DNA of 64,000 bases from Paenibacillus montaniterrae. GTDB taxonomy: Bacteria > Bacillota > Bacilli > Paenibacillales > Paenibacillaceae. Under the pieces are notes generated by a model. It was not told the origin of the DNA, searched no databases, and saw only the letters and a list, made by a program, of their open reading frames with translations. Of this stretch, positions 53,202-61,389 are shown piece by piece (position 1 is the stretch's first letter; every line of letters begins with the position of its first letter). The stretch spans positions 1 to 64,000 of the forward strand of contig NZ_BOSE01000011.1 of the NCBI RefSeq assembly GCF_018403185.1, read 5' to 3'. The position numbers and the translations under genes are program-made.

Positions 53202-54362
53202 TCATTGTGCTGCTGCATGGCTCTCGGACAAATTCCCAGCCTTATTCGTATTGGCGGATGAATTCGTGCTTGCTTCCGTACCAGAGCCATTGCCAGTACC
53301 AGAGCCATTGCCAGTACCTGATCCATTACCAGTACCTGATCCGTTACCTGATCCGTTACCAGTACCGGAGTCAGTGCCAGGTGTTTCAGTTGACTCAGGT
53401 GTCGCCGTCAGCACCTCCTGCACGTAATTTTGCAAATCCTCCTCGTTGGTATAACTGATTACAGAGGCGCCGCCTACCGTTGTTTCACGCAATAGCTCGA
53501 ATGGAGGGATTTGCGCGCTGTCGCCAATTTTCAATCCAAGTCCAAGCTGGCCCAGCTTCAGCATATCCGGTACGCTAATATTCGTATCGATGTAAGGCGA
53601 TACTTTGCCTACGATTTCCTTCATCCGAATAATATTCCAGGTAGATTGCAGCTCCTTGGCTACCGTCATCAAGAAATTGCGTTGACGCTCTGTACGCGTA
53701 TAGTCGCTCAGCTTATCATGGCGGAAACGGACATACTGCAATGCCTTATCGCCATCCAGCAATTGATAGCCTGCCTTCAAATCAATGTCGTAGCGATTTT
53801 TATCGGCGTTATCGGTATATTTCATATCTTTCTCGACTGTATAATAAACTCCGCCAATCGCATCGACGAGCGCTTTAAATCCTTCGAAATCTGTATATAC
53901 ATAATACTGAATTTCCAGGCCAAGCAGGTTGCCGATCGTCTGCATAGCTAGCGGTGCGCCGCCCAGCGTAATAGCAGTATTGATCCGTCCTTGTCCATAG
54001 CCTTCGATTTCTGTATAGGTGTCGCGCAGTATGCTGAACAAATGAGCCTGCTTAGTGACCGGATCAATGGAAGCAACAATCATCGAGTCTGAGCGTGCAA
54101 GCTCATTTTCCTCGGCTTCGCGAGCATCGCCGCCAAGCAGCAAGATGTTGACTCGTTCCTTGCCTTCCCATGTCGGAATTTCAACCTCAATTTCCGGCTC
54201 AACAGGATTGATTGGCGATTGTCCCTGCTCTTTCTCCAAACCATCCAGTTCTCCGATAACGCCAGCACCCCAATAAATAACTGCACCGACAATTAAAGCG
54301 ACTACTACTATTATTGTTGTTACGATCCACTTTGTTTTACGTTTCTTTGACCCTGTACGCAT
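53202..54362 (-). CDS. LytR-CpsA-Psr (LCP) family cell-wall glycopolymer ligase
   Basis: 386 residues. A short basic N-terminus, one transmembrane helix (about 12-34), then the LCP domain outside the cell with VNILLLGGDAREAEENELARSDSMIVASI, FSILRDTYTEIEGYGQGRINTA, YYVYTDFEGFKALVDAIGGV and LQYVRFRHDKLSDYTRTERQRNFL. The arginine and aspartate residues hold the pyrophosphate lipid. It attaches teichoic acids or other polymers to peptidoglycan. A Gly/Ser/Thr/Asn repeat tail of about 55 residues follows. The ribosome site GGGGA is slightly far from the ATG. Confidence 0.93.
   Translation of the reverse strand: MRTGSKKRKTKWIVTTIIVVVALIVGAVIYWGAGVIGELDGLEKEQGQSPINPVEPEIEVEIPTWEGKERVNILLLGGDAREAEENELARSDSMIVASIDPVTKQAHLFSILRDTYTEIEGYGQGRINTAITLGGAPLAMQTIGNLLGLEIQYYVYTDFEGFKALVDAIGGVYYTVEKDMKYTDNADKNRYDIDLKAGYQLLDGDKALQYVRFRHDKLSDYTRTERQRNFLMTVAKELQSTWNIIRMKEIVGKVSPYIDTNISVPDMLKLGQLGLGLKIGDSAQIPPFELLRETTVGGASVISYTNEEDLQNYVQEVLTATPESTETPGTDSGTGNGSGNGSGTGNGSGTGNGSGTGNGSGTEASTNSSANTNKAGNLSESHAAAQ
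53273..53370 (-). repeat. 18-bp tandem repeat encoding the GSGTGN tail of the LCP protein
   Basis: About five units of CCAGAGCCATTGCCAGTA-like sequence (plus-strand form), each encoding a GSGTGN-type hexapeptide, one of them shortened. Unit number is likely to vary between strains. The tail would be a flexible wall-spanning linker. Confidence 0.8.
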
Positions 54363-54402
54363 TGCGTGTATGGTCCCCTTTCACATTGAAACTCTAAGTA
54401 GT

Positions 54403-54419
54403 GTTTATGCATCATAAAC
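54403..54419. promoter_or_regulatory. dyad upstream of the LCP gene
   Basis: GTTTATGCATCATAAAC is an exact 7-3-7 inverted repeat 41 bases before the LCP start codon and may be an operator. The rest of 54363-54624 is AT-rich and must hold the promoters of both divergent genes. Confidence 0.4.
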
Positions 54420-54624
54420 AACCTCATCGCATGCTTTTATGGTAAACTAATTCATGATAAAAATCCAAAATAAACATACATGATTTCATTTACGTACTGC
54501 TAGAAGTTTTGTATGATTACATATCATCAAATTATAAAGGCTACAGACAAGTTGTTGCAAGTTTTTCGTAAATCACAGTATATTTCCCAGGAAATGTCGA
54601 CCAGAAAGGAGCTAACATTGTCAT

Positions 54625-55698
54625 ATGCTAGCGATAGATGTTAAAGATTTGAGAAAGCAATTCAAAGTACAAAAAAACCGTGCGGGCTTAGGCGGTGCGT
54701 TCAAGGATTTGTTCAAACGCGAATATACCGAGGTTACGGCGGTCAATGATATTACCTTCCAAATTCCGCAAGGTGAAATTTGCGGCTATATCGGTGAAAA
54801 TGGTGCGGGAAAATCGACCACGATTAAAATGCTGACAGGCATTCTCGTGCCGACCTCTGGCGAGCTGAAGGTAAACGGCTATGTACCGCATCGCGATCGC
54901 GAAAAATTTGTGAAAGGGATTGGCGTCGTATTCGGCCAACGCTCTCAGTTATGGTGGGATATCGGGGTGATCGAGTCGTTTCATTTGCTGCGCAAGGTGT
55001 ATAATGTTCCGCTAAACGATTTTAATAGAAGGCTGGATCAACTGGTTGAGCGTCTGCAGCTTGGCGAGCTGCTTAATCGCCCTGTACGCAAGCTTAGCCT
55101 GGGCCAGCGCATGCGCTGTGAGCTGGTCGCTTCCTTGCTGCACAACCCTGCGATTGTCTTTTTGGACGAGCCAACGATTGGCCTGGACATTGTAGTAAAA
55201 ACCGAAATTCGCGACTTTTTGCTGGAAATGAATCGCCAGGAAGGCACAACGATATTGCTGACAACGCATGATTTGCAGGATATCGAAGCACTATGCTCAC
55301 GCGTCATAATGCTCGATGACGGCTCGATCATTTATGATGGAGGGCTGGAGGAGCTGAAAACGACGTGGAGCAAGGGGAGGGAGATTCAGTTCCAATTTGG
55401 CGAGTCGATGTCGGTAAGCCGACTGGAGCAGCTTACGCATCGCTTAAATGTGTCATGGACGCGGGAGAACGAGTATACGGCCAAGCTGTTTGTGCCGCAT
55501 GAGGTTAATTTCTCGGAGGCAATGGGTGTCGTCGTTGGCGGAGCGAATATCCGCGATATTAAAATTTTTGAGACGAACACAGATGATATTGTGCGCGGCA
55601 TCTATCAGACAGGCTCTGCTGATGCTGGCGGCGGTCAGACTGAGCAGCCGCAGGCTGAAGCGCAGCAAGCGGGAGAAAAGGAGTCTGTACTATCATGA
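54625..55698 (+). CDS. ABC-2 exporter ATP-binding protein
   Basis: 357 residues. Walker A is GENGAGKSTT, the Q-loop is in VVFGQRSQLWWD, the signature is LSLGQRMRCELVASLL, Walker B is IVFLDEPTIGLD, and the H-loop is in LTTHDLQDI. The QRSQLWWD motif is typical of the three-gene ABC-2 exporters whose permeases are of the DUF990 type. A C-terminal extension ends in a Gly/Gln/Glu-rich tail. AAAGGAG precedes the ATG. It shares ATGA with the following permease gene. Confidence 0.9.
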   Translation: MLAIDVKDLRKQFKVQKNRAGLGGAFKDLFKREYTEVTAVNDITFQIPQGEICGYIGENGAGKSTTIKMLTGILVPTSGELKVNGYVPHRDREKFVKGIGVVFGQRSQLWWDIGVIESFHLLRKVYNVPLNDFNRRLDQLVERLQLGELLNRPVRKLSLGQRMRCELVASLLHNPAIVFLDEPTIGLDIVVKTEIRDFLLEMNRQEGTTILLTTHDLQDIEALCSRVIMLDDGSIIYDGGLEELKTTWSKGREIQFQFGESMSVSRLEQLTHRLNVSWTRENEYTAKLFVPHEVNFSEAMGVVVGGANIRDIKIFETNTDDIVRGIYQTGSADAGGGQTEQPQAEAQQAGEKESVLS

Positions 55699-56489
55699 TG
55701 TCTGCCTATATTGATTTTATACGCATGCGCTTCTTAATGATGCTGGCTTATCGCGTTAATTATTATTCGGGCATCATTATTTATGCAATTAATATTGGCG
55801 CCTACTACTTTTTGTGGAAAGCCATTTATGGCGCTCAGGATACACTAGCTGGCTTCTCGATTGATCAGATGACGACGTATTTGGCGATTTCCTGGATGGC
55901 GCGCGCCTTTTACTTTAACAATTTGGACCGGGACATCGCCAATGAAATTCGGGACGGCAGTGTGGCGATTCAAATGATCCGTCCGTACAACTATTTGGTC
56001 GTCAAGCTGATGCAGGGCTTTGGCGAGGGGCTGTTCCGCTTTCTTCTGTTTATGATACCAGGGCTGGCGATTGTCTGTTTAATTTTCCCGGTTGATTTGC
56101 CAACGGACCCGGTTGTGTGGCTGACCTATTTAGCCATGCTCGTATTCAGCTTTCTTATTAATTCGCAAATTAATATTATTACGGGCTTGTTTGCATTTTT
56201 TGTAGAAAATAACGAAGGGCTGATGCGGATGAAGCGCGTCATGGTCGATCTGTTTTCGGGTGTCATTATCCCGATTGCCTTCTTTCCGGGCTGGCTGTCC
56301 GCGATTATGAGCTGGCTGCCGTTTCAAGCCATTACGTATTTGCCAAGTGCCATTTTTACAGGCCGAACGCCGATGTCCGAGGCCGGAGAAGTGTTTTTAA
56401 TCCAGCTGGCATGGCTGCTGGTGCTGCTGGTTCCAATTCTCATCATGTGGCGTGCGGCTAGACAGCGTCTGTTTGTGCAGGGAGGTTAA
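55695..56489 (+). CDS. ABC-2 family permease (DUF990 type), first subunit
   Basis: 264 residues with six hydrophobic helices. Family segments include FIRMRFLMMLAYRVNYYSGI, ISWMARAFYFNNLDRDIANE and IRDGSVAIQMIRPYNYL. Its ATG overlaps the stop of the ATPase gene, and five bases separate it from the second subunit. The exported substrate is unknown. These operons are common in Paenibacillus. Confidence 0.87.
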   Translation: MMSAYIDFIRMRFLMMLAYRVNYYSGIIIYAINIGAYYFLWKAIYGAQDTLAGFSIDQMTTYLAISWMARAFYFNNLDRDIANEIRDGSVAIQMIRPYNYLVVKLMQGFGEGLFRFLLFMIPGLAIVCLIFPVDLPTDPVVWLTYLAMLVFSFLINSQINIITGLFAFFVENNEGLMRMKRVMVDLFSGVIIPIAFFPGWLSAIMSWLPFQAITYLPSAIFTGRTPMSEAGEVFLIQLAWLLVLLVPILIMWRAARQRLFVQGG

Positions 56490-56494
56490 GCGAC

Positions 56495-57286
56495 ATGCGA
56501 TACATGAATTTAATGCTGGAGTATTTGAAAAATTATGTGAAAAGCCGCATGACCTATCGCGCAGATTTCTGGATCGAAGTATTTTCTGACCTGCTGCAGC
56601 AGGGAATGAATTTGGTGTTTATTTTAATTGTGTTTCAGCATACTCCGCTTCTCGGCGGCTGGTCGCAATCTGAAGTTATTTTTGTTTATGGCTTTTTTAT
56701 GGTGCCGTACGGTGTATTCAGCACATTTTTCAACATCTGGAATTTCGGCGAGCGCTACATCGTCAAGGGCGAGATGGATCGCGTGCTGACGCGTCCGGCG
56801 CATAGCTTGTATCAGGTGCTGCTGGAAAATATTGATCCACCGTCGCTGTTCGGCTCATTTGTCGGTATGATTGTGATGGCGGTTTGCTGGATGGATATGG
56901 GGCTAGCGCTTCATGCTGTCGATGTACTCGTCTTTGTTGTATTGGTCATCGGCGCCGTGTTTATATATGGCGGCATTTATACGGCGCTCAGCGCTTTGTC
57001 GTTTTACTCGGATTCACCGACGGGGATCGTGCCGCTTATGTACAACATTCAAAACTACGGACGTTATCCCGTCAACATTTACAATAAGCTGATTCGCTTT
57101 GTGTTAACCTGGCTGCTGCCATTTGCTTTCGTTGGCATTATTCCAGCCTCTTATTTTCTGGAGCCGAAGGAAGATGATATTTCAAGGCTGGCGCTGCTTA
57201 CGCCTGTAATGGGCTTGATCGTGTTCAGCATTGGCTTGACGATCTGGAATCGCGGCGTCAAGCGTTATCGCGGCGCAGGCTCGTAA
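56495..57286 (+). CDS. ABC-2 family permease (DUF990 type), second subunit
   Basis: 263 residues with six hydrophobic helices. Homologous in layout to the first subunit: LEYLKNYVKSRMTYRADFWI, NIWNFGERYIVKGEMDRVLT and RPAHSLYQVLLENIDP correspond to its N-terminal half. It forms the second half of the exporter. GGAGGTTAAGCG precedes the ATG. Confidence 0.87.
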   Translation: MRYMNLMLEYLKNYVKSRMTYRADFWIEVFSDLLQQGMNLVFILIVFQHTPLLGGWSQSEVIFVYGFFMVPYGVFSTFFNIWNFGERYIVKGEMDRVLTRPAHSLYQVLLENIDPPSLFGSFVGMIVMAVCWMDMGLALHAVDVLVFVVLVIGAVFIYGGIYTALSALSFYSDSPTGIVPLMYNIQNYGRYPVNIYNKLIRFVLTWLLPFAFVGIIPASYFLEPKEDDISRLALLTPVMGLIVFSIGLTIWNRGVKRYRGAGS

Positions 57287-57354
57287 GTTAAGCTTCCAGC
57301 TGTCATGTCAGCGAGCAACTAGCTTTTAAATTCGCGAGCAATTAGCTCCACGTA

Positions 57355-57433
57355 AAAAATCCTCCAGGCCCTTGCTGCTCCAATGGCTGTCTGTCATTAG
57401 AGTCCCAGCAATAATGCGTTCTGGAGGATTTTT
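57355..57433. terminator. long-loop bidirectional terminator
   Basis: AAAAATCCTCCAG (57355-57367) pairs exactly with CTGGAGGATTTTT (57421-57433), with T- or A-runs on both sides, serving both the exporter operon and the convergent TetR gene. Confidence 0.75.
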
Positions 57434-57435
57434 GC

Positions 57436-58047
57436 TTATTCATCCTTGTAAAAGCTTCGTTTAAGCAGCTGCAGACACTGTAAAAATTCGCGATTCATTT
57501 CTTCCACATCAAAGTGCTCTTGATGCAGCTTAGTCCTCATAAACCCTTCAGCGCACCAAACGACGAGCTTAAGAGCTTGCTCTAATGTTACGTCATCTCT
57601 GAATTTGGAGCGATCAGCTTTTTGCAAAATTAGCGCGGTGTTATCGTCCAGCGTCTGCACATTATAAGAAGCGATGTCATCGACAACGGCAGCATCCTGT
57701 TCATAATAAGCTTTAAGCAAGAAAGAAAAGATGTAAGGGTAGCTGTTCATAATGTTCGTTTTAATTTGCTGGGCGTTCATCATCAGGAGGAAAAAATCTG
57801 TTTCGCTCAGGTCCATTTGGGCGCGCATTTGCTCCTTAACGAAGGCTACACTATGGCGATAGAGGTAGAGATATAATTTCTTCTTATTGCCGAAATAATG
57901 AAACAACAGTCCTTTGGAAATAGACGCTGCCGCCGAAATATCATTTGTATTTGCCAGCTTGTAGCCGCGCAGTGCAAATATTTTTAAGGCAGCATTGATC
58001 ATACGATCCTGCTTTTGCTTGTCGAGCGTAAAAAATTTGTCATTCAT
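57436..58047 (-). CDS. TetR-family transcriptional regulator
   Basis: 203 residues. The N-terminal helix-turn-helix lies in INAALKIFALRGYKLANTND, ISAAASISKGLLFHYFGNKKKLYLYLY. The C-terminal half is a variable ligand-binding domain rich in aromatic residues. It probably represses its own gene through the TTGAC-N7-GTCAA dyad upstream, and perhaps the adjacent exporter. The effector is unknown. Confidence 0.9.
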   Translation of the reverse strand: MNDKFFTLDKQKQDRMINAALKIFALRGYKLANTNDISAAASISKGLLFHYFGNKKKLYLYLYRHSVAFVKEQMRAQMDLSETDFFLLMMNAQQIKTNIMNSYPYIFSFLLKAYYEQDAAVVDDIASYNVQTLDDNTALILQKADRSKFRDDVTLEQALKLVVWCAEGFMRTKLHQEHFDVEEMNREFLQCLQLLKRSFYKDE

Positions 58048-58091
58048 TCGTCTCGCCTCAATTCGCTTTAATTACAGTTTATTTTGCTGGA

Positions 58092-58108
58092 TTGACCCAG
58101 AAAGTCAA
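58092..58108 (-). promoter_or_regulatory. candidate TetR operator over the -35 region
   Basis: TTGACCCAGAAAGTCAA is a 5-7-5 dyad. On the minus strand its TTGACT half is a good -35 element for the TetR gene, 45 bases before the start codon, so repressor binding there would block transcription. Confidence 0.55.
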
Positions 58109-58252
58109 CACCATTTGTTCAGTTTTTTGTAACGGATTGCAATGCGTTAGCACCTCTCAGGTCTGTTCGTATTCTGCTATGATAAAAGGAGTTGCTTTAA
58201 GAGGATGTTGTTAGTAAGTAGTTTAAGATGGAGATCGCAAGGAGGAATTTAA

Positions 58253-58723
58253 ATGAGCCTGGAAATAGGCCAAAAGGTGCCGATGTTTACCTTGCCTGCC
58301 TCAGACGGCACAAAATGGTCGCTAAAGGAGCAGTTGGGCAAAAAGATCGTGCTGTTTTTTTATCCGAAGGATATGACGCCTGCATGTACGCAGGAGGCGT
58401 GCGACTTGCGTGATATTTATAGCGAGCTGCAGCAGCTCGGCGTTGAAGTTGTCGGGATTAGCATGGACAGCGAAAAATCGCATCGCAATTTTATTGCCAA
58501 GCAAAATCTGCCCTATGTACTGCTGACGGACGAGCATCATAAGGTGTGCGAGAAATACGGCGTATGGCAGCTGAAGAAGCTGTACGGCCGCGAATATATG
58601 GGAATTGTGCGCTCGACCTTCCTGATTGATGAAAAAGGGAAGCTGCTGGAGCGGTGGGATAGGGTAAAAGTAAAAGGACACGCTCAAGCCGTTTTAGAGG
58701 TAGTTCAAAATGTCCGGCTTTGA
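58253..58723 (+). CDS. bcp: thioredoxin-dependent thiol peroxidase (Bcp/PrxQ)
   Basis: 156 residues. Peroxiredoxin fold with the active site FFYPKDMTPACTQEACDLRD. The peroxidatic cysteine is the first C of CTQEAC, and the second, five residues on, resolves it, as in PrxQ. It reduces hydroperoxides with thioredoxin in the cytoplasm. AAGGAGGAATTTAA precedes the ATG. The last six codons (VQNVRL) and the stop are the first 21 bases of repeat A copy E1, so the original C-terminus has probably been replaced. Confidence 0.93.
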   Translation: MSLEIGQKVPMFTLPASDGTKWSLKEQLGKKIVLFFYPKDMTPACTQEACDLRDIYSELQQLGVEVVGISMDSEKSHRNFIAKQNLPYVLLTDEHHKVCEKYGVWQLKKLYGREYMGIVRSTFLIDEKGKLLERWDRVKVKGHAQAVLEVVQNVRL

Positions 58724-59590
58724 TGACGCGGTTTTGCGTTGTAGCGTATTCGGCGTCGAATATGTCACGCTACCGAAAGCTGCGGTGCTCACGTAGCTTT
58801 TGCCTACGCTGCGCTCCTCGCTTTCTAGTATCGTGCCATCTTCTTGGTCCTGAAAGCCGAACATTTTGAACTTTCATTGGAAGAGGTGGTTCAAAAAGCT
58901 CGACTTTGATGACGCGGTTTTGCGTTGTAGCTTAGTCGGCGGCGAATCTTGAACGCTAGCGAAAATTCCGGTGCTCACGTAGCTTATTGCCTACGCTGCG
59001 CTCCTCATTTTCTACTAGCGTCCAAGCTTCTTGGTCCTGAAAGCCGAACATTTTGAACTTTCATTGGAAGAGGTTGTTCAAAAAGCTCGACTTTGATGAC
59101 GCGGTTTTGCGTTGTAGCGTATTCGGCGGCGAATATAGCATTCATCGGGAGCCTGCGGTGCTCACGTACCAAAAACCGTACGCTGCGCTCCTCATTCCCT
59201 AGCTTCATGCCATCTTCTTGGTCCTGAAAGCCGAACATTTTGAACTTTCATTGGAAGGGTAGTTCAAAATGTCCGACTTTGATGACGCGGTTTTGCGTTG
59301 TAGCGTATTCGGCGTCGAATATGTCACGCTACCGAAAGCTGCGGTGCTCACGTAGCTTATTGCCTACGCTGCGCTCCTCGCTTTCTAGTATCGTGCCATC
59401 TTCTTGGTCCTGAAAGCCGAACATTTTGAACTTTCATTGGAAGAGGCGGTTCAAAAAGCTCGACTTTGATGACGATGTGGTTGCGTTGTAGCTTGTCGGT
59501 GGCGAATATAGCATTAATCGGGAGCCTGCGGTAGCTTTTGCTACGCTGCGCTCCTTGCTTCTGTTTCATCCAAGCTTCTTGGTCCTGCCC
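58703..59590 (+). repeat. tandem array of repeat A, copies E1-E5
   Basis: E1 58703-58871, E2 58889-59058, E3 59076-59245, E4 59262-59431, E5 from 59449, with linkers of 16-17 bases of the form TTTCATTGGAAGAGGTG. Outer arms are GTTCAAAATGTCCGGCTTT or GTTCAAAAAGCTCGACTTT and AAAGCCGAACATTTTGAAC. Inner stems come in three versions: CACGCTAC type (E1, E4), ACGCTAG type (E2) and GCATTCATCGGG type (E3, E5). E5 has a shortened apex and is cut after CTTCTTGGTCCTG where repeat B starts. Confidence 0.9.
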
Positions 59591-59836
59591 TCAAAAAAGC
59601 ACCAGCGGAGGAGCAATGCATCCGAAAAACGAAAGTGTGTCGCCTTTAACATCGTAATGCGACCTTAAAAATTCAAATAAGAGCATTGCGATTTAAAAAG
59701 CGACTGTAGGATGCATTGCTCCGGAGCGCTGAAAAACGAAGTGCGTCGCCTTTAACATCGTAATGCGACCTTAAAAATTCAAATAAGAGCATTGCGATTT
59801 AAAAAGCGACTGGAGGATGCATTGCTCCGGAGCGCT
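59591..59836 (+). repeat. repeat B with a partial tandem second copy
   Basis: The first unit (to 59730) has perfect outer arms GGAGCAATGCATCC / GGATGCATTGCTCC and inner arms from GTCGCCTTTAACATCG to GATTTAAAAAGCGAC. About 106 bases of it, from GAAAAACGAA to GGAGCGCT, are repeated at 59731-59836. The duplicate lacks the left outer arm. It ends about 90 bases before the polysaccharide deacetylase start. Confidence 0.88.
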
Positions 59837-59926
59837 GTAAAAACTTTTTCTCAATAATTGAAACATACATGTGTCCTTCACACGTCTCATATATTGAATG
59901 GAATGAACGAGACGGGAGGAGAGGCA

Positions 59927-61096
59927 GTGAGACGGAAGGTTAGTGGCGGTCGGCTAGCGCTGTTGTTCATCTTCATTGCAGGCGTTGTTATGGCATTTCT
60001 ATGGGCGATTCAGTCGGTATATGAAATTATGCCTGCGGGTCAAACGGTTTTGGCAATTGAAGGTGGGCAGGTAAATGATTATCCGCTTCAGCTTGCGGCA
60101 ATATGGCAGGGGAGCAAGGGCAAACCGTTCATGTTGGCAAAGCAAGCGGCTAATTTGTCCAAACAGCAAACAGAAAAATCAAAAAGCTATATCGGAATTG
60201 GACATATGATGTACTGCATTCAGCAGTCGCAGCAAGCCGAGCCAGGCGCCTCTACCGAAAAGATTTTGGAGCAATGCGAGCAGTTGAGGAAGCAGCTTGC
60301 CGCGCAGCCGGACGGAGGCCAGCCTTCCACGGAGCCAAGTGAAAACGAGGGCGAGCTGGATCATCATTATGCAGGTAAGGTTTATTTAACGTTTGACGAT
60401 GGTCCAAGTCAGCTAACCGCAACGATATTGGATATGTTAGCTGAAGCAGACATAAAGGCTACCTTTTTCGTGCTGGGAGAAAAGGTCGAGAAGCTTCCAA
60501 AGCTGGCGGAGCGCGTTGTAGAGGAAGGGCACAGCATTGGCAATCATACTTACAATCATCGTTATGACGAGTTGTATCGTTCTCCGCAAAACTTTGTCGA
60601 CCAGGTGCTGAACGCGAATAAAGCGATCTACGACGCAACAGGAGTAGTCACGCCGCTGTTTCGTGCGCCCGGTGGAAGCTACGGCAATTTAGATGCCAGC
60701 TATATGAAGGCTTTGACGGATGCGGGCTATCTCGTATTTGACTGGAATGTGGACAGCGGCGACTCCAGATCGAGCAAGGTAACATCGGAGGAGATTATCG
60801 CTAATGTGAAGGAAGCGAAGCTGAGAGAGCGGATGATCGTGCTAATGCATGACAGCGCGACGCATCAAGCGACTGTTGACGCATTGCCGCAAATCATTGC
60901 TTATTTTCAATCACTAAACTACCAATTTGTGCTGATTACGAGCGAGACAGAGCCGCTAACCTCTCCCGTTGCAGACAGCATCAAATGGCAGCGAACGGCA
61001 ATGAGCGATCAGCAGGCGCAAATGCTTAAAGTGCGAACTGAGCAGCTCCGCGTACAGGCGCGGCAGGTTGAGCTGGCCGAGCTGAAGGTACAATAA
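59927..61096 (+). CDS. membrane-anchored polysaccharide deacetylase (NodB domain, CE4)
   Basis: About 389 residues from the GTG at 59927, preceded by GGGAGGAG; the frame is open further upstream to 59858. One transmembrane helix (about 10-32), a polar linker region, then the NodB domain: TFDDGPS, HSIGNHTYNHRYDEL (metal histidines), LFRAPGGSYG, FDWNVDSGDSRSS and VLMHDS. It removes acetyl groups from peptidoglycan or another wall glycan outside the cell. A C-terminal helical tail rich in Gln and Arg follows the domain. Confidence 0.9.
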   Translation: MRRKVSGGRLALLFIFIAGVVMAFLWAIQSVYEIMPAGQTVLAIEGGQVNDYPLQLAAIWQGSKGKPFMLAKQAANLSKQQTEKSKSYIGIGHMMYCIQQSQQAEPGASTEKILEQCEQLRKQLAAQPDGGQPSTEPSENEGELDHHYAGKVYLTFDDGPSQLTATILDMLAEADIKATFFVLGEKVEKLPKLAERVVEEGHSIGNHTYNHRYDELYRSPQNFVDQVLNANKAIYDATGVVTPLFRAPGGSYGNLDASYMKALTDAGYLVFDWNVDSGDSRSSKVTSEEIIANVKEAKLRERMIVLMHDSATHQATVDALPQIIAYFQSLNYQFVLITSETEPLTSPVADSIKWQRTAMSDQQAQMLKVRTEQLRVQARQVELAELKVQ

Positions 61097-61138
61097 AGCA
61101 TGCCGAAATGAAAAGCAAGTAAAGGAACTGGTTAAAAG

Positions 61139-61191
61139 AAAAGGAAAACAGCGAGACTGCTCGACGCTCAGCTCGCAATGTTTTCCTTTTT
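61139..61191 (+). terminator. terminator of the deacetylase gene
   Basis: AAAAGGAAAACA-GCGAG pairs with CTCGC-AA-TGTTTTCCTTTT, followed by TATG. Confidence 0.85.
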
Positions 61192-61224
61192 ATGTTTTTC
61201 TGGTCGCTTGGAGTATCATTTTCT

Positions 61225-61389
61225 TAGGGCGTGTCTGAGAACTCCGAGGCCAGCCCATTTTGCCGAATTTTCGTTCCATGCAAGGCGCGTTTGGGAAGGC
61301 GTACCGGGCGTACGTCAAGCAAATGGAACGAAGCAGGGGGCGAAAAGGCGGTGAAAGGGGCCGCTGAGCGGGTTTTCAGACGCGCCCTA
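61225..61389. mobile_element. MITE-like palindromic element flanked by TA
   Basis: A 161-bp element (61227-61387) with terminal inverted repeats GGGCGTGTCTGA and TCAGACGCGCCC. Further paired segments lie inside (TTCGTTCCAT / ATGGAACGAA, GCGTACC / GGGCGTACG region). A TA dinucleotide flanks each end, as expected for a target duplication by IS630/Tc1-mariner-type transposases. No transposase is encoded. Its right border forms the stop codon of the adjacent minus-strand gene. Confidence 0.65.

Noticed and set aside
53180..53458. Plus-strand frame with a repetitive peptide
   Set aside because: Antisense shadow of the LCP tail minisatellite.
59005..59569. Two minus-strand open frames (59005-59238 and 59357-59569) that share a peptide stretch
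   Set aside because: They lie wholly inside repeat A units, share sequence only because the units repeat, and have no ribosome site.
58703..59836. Repeat A array read as a CRISPR or satellite array
   Set aside because: Units are 170 bases with 16-17-base conserved linkers, not short repeats with unique spacers.
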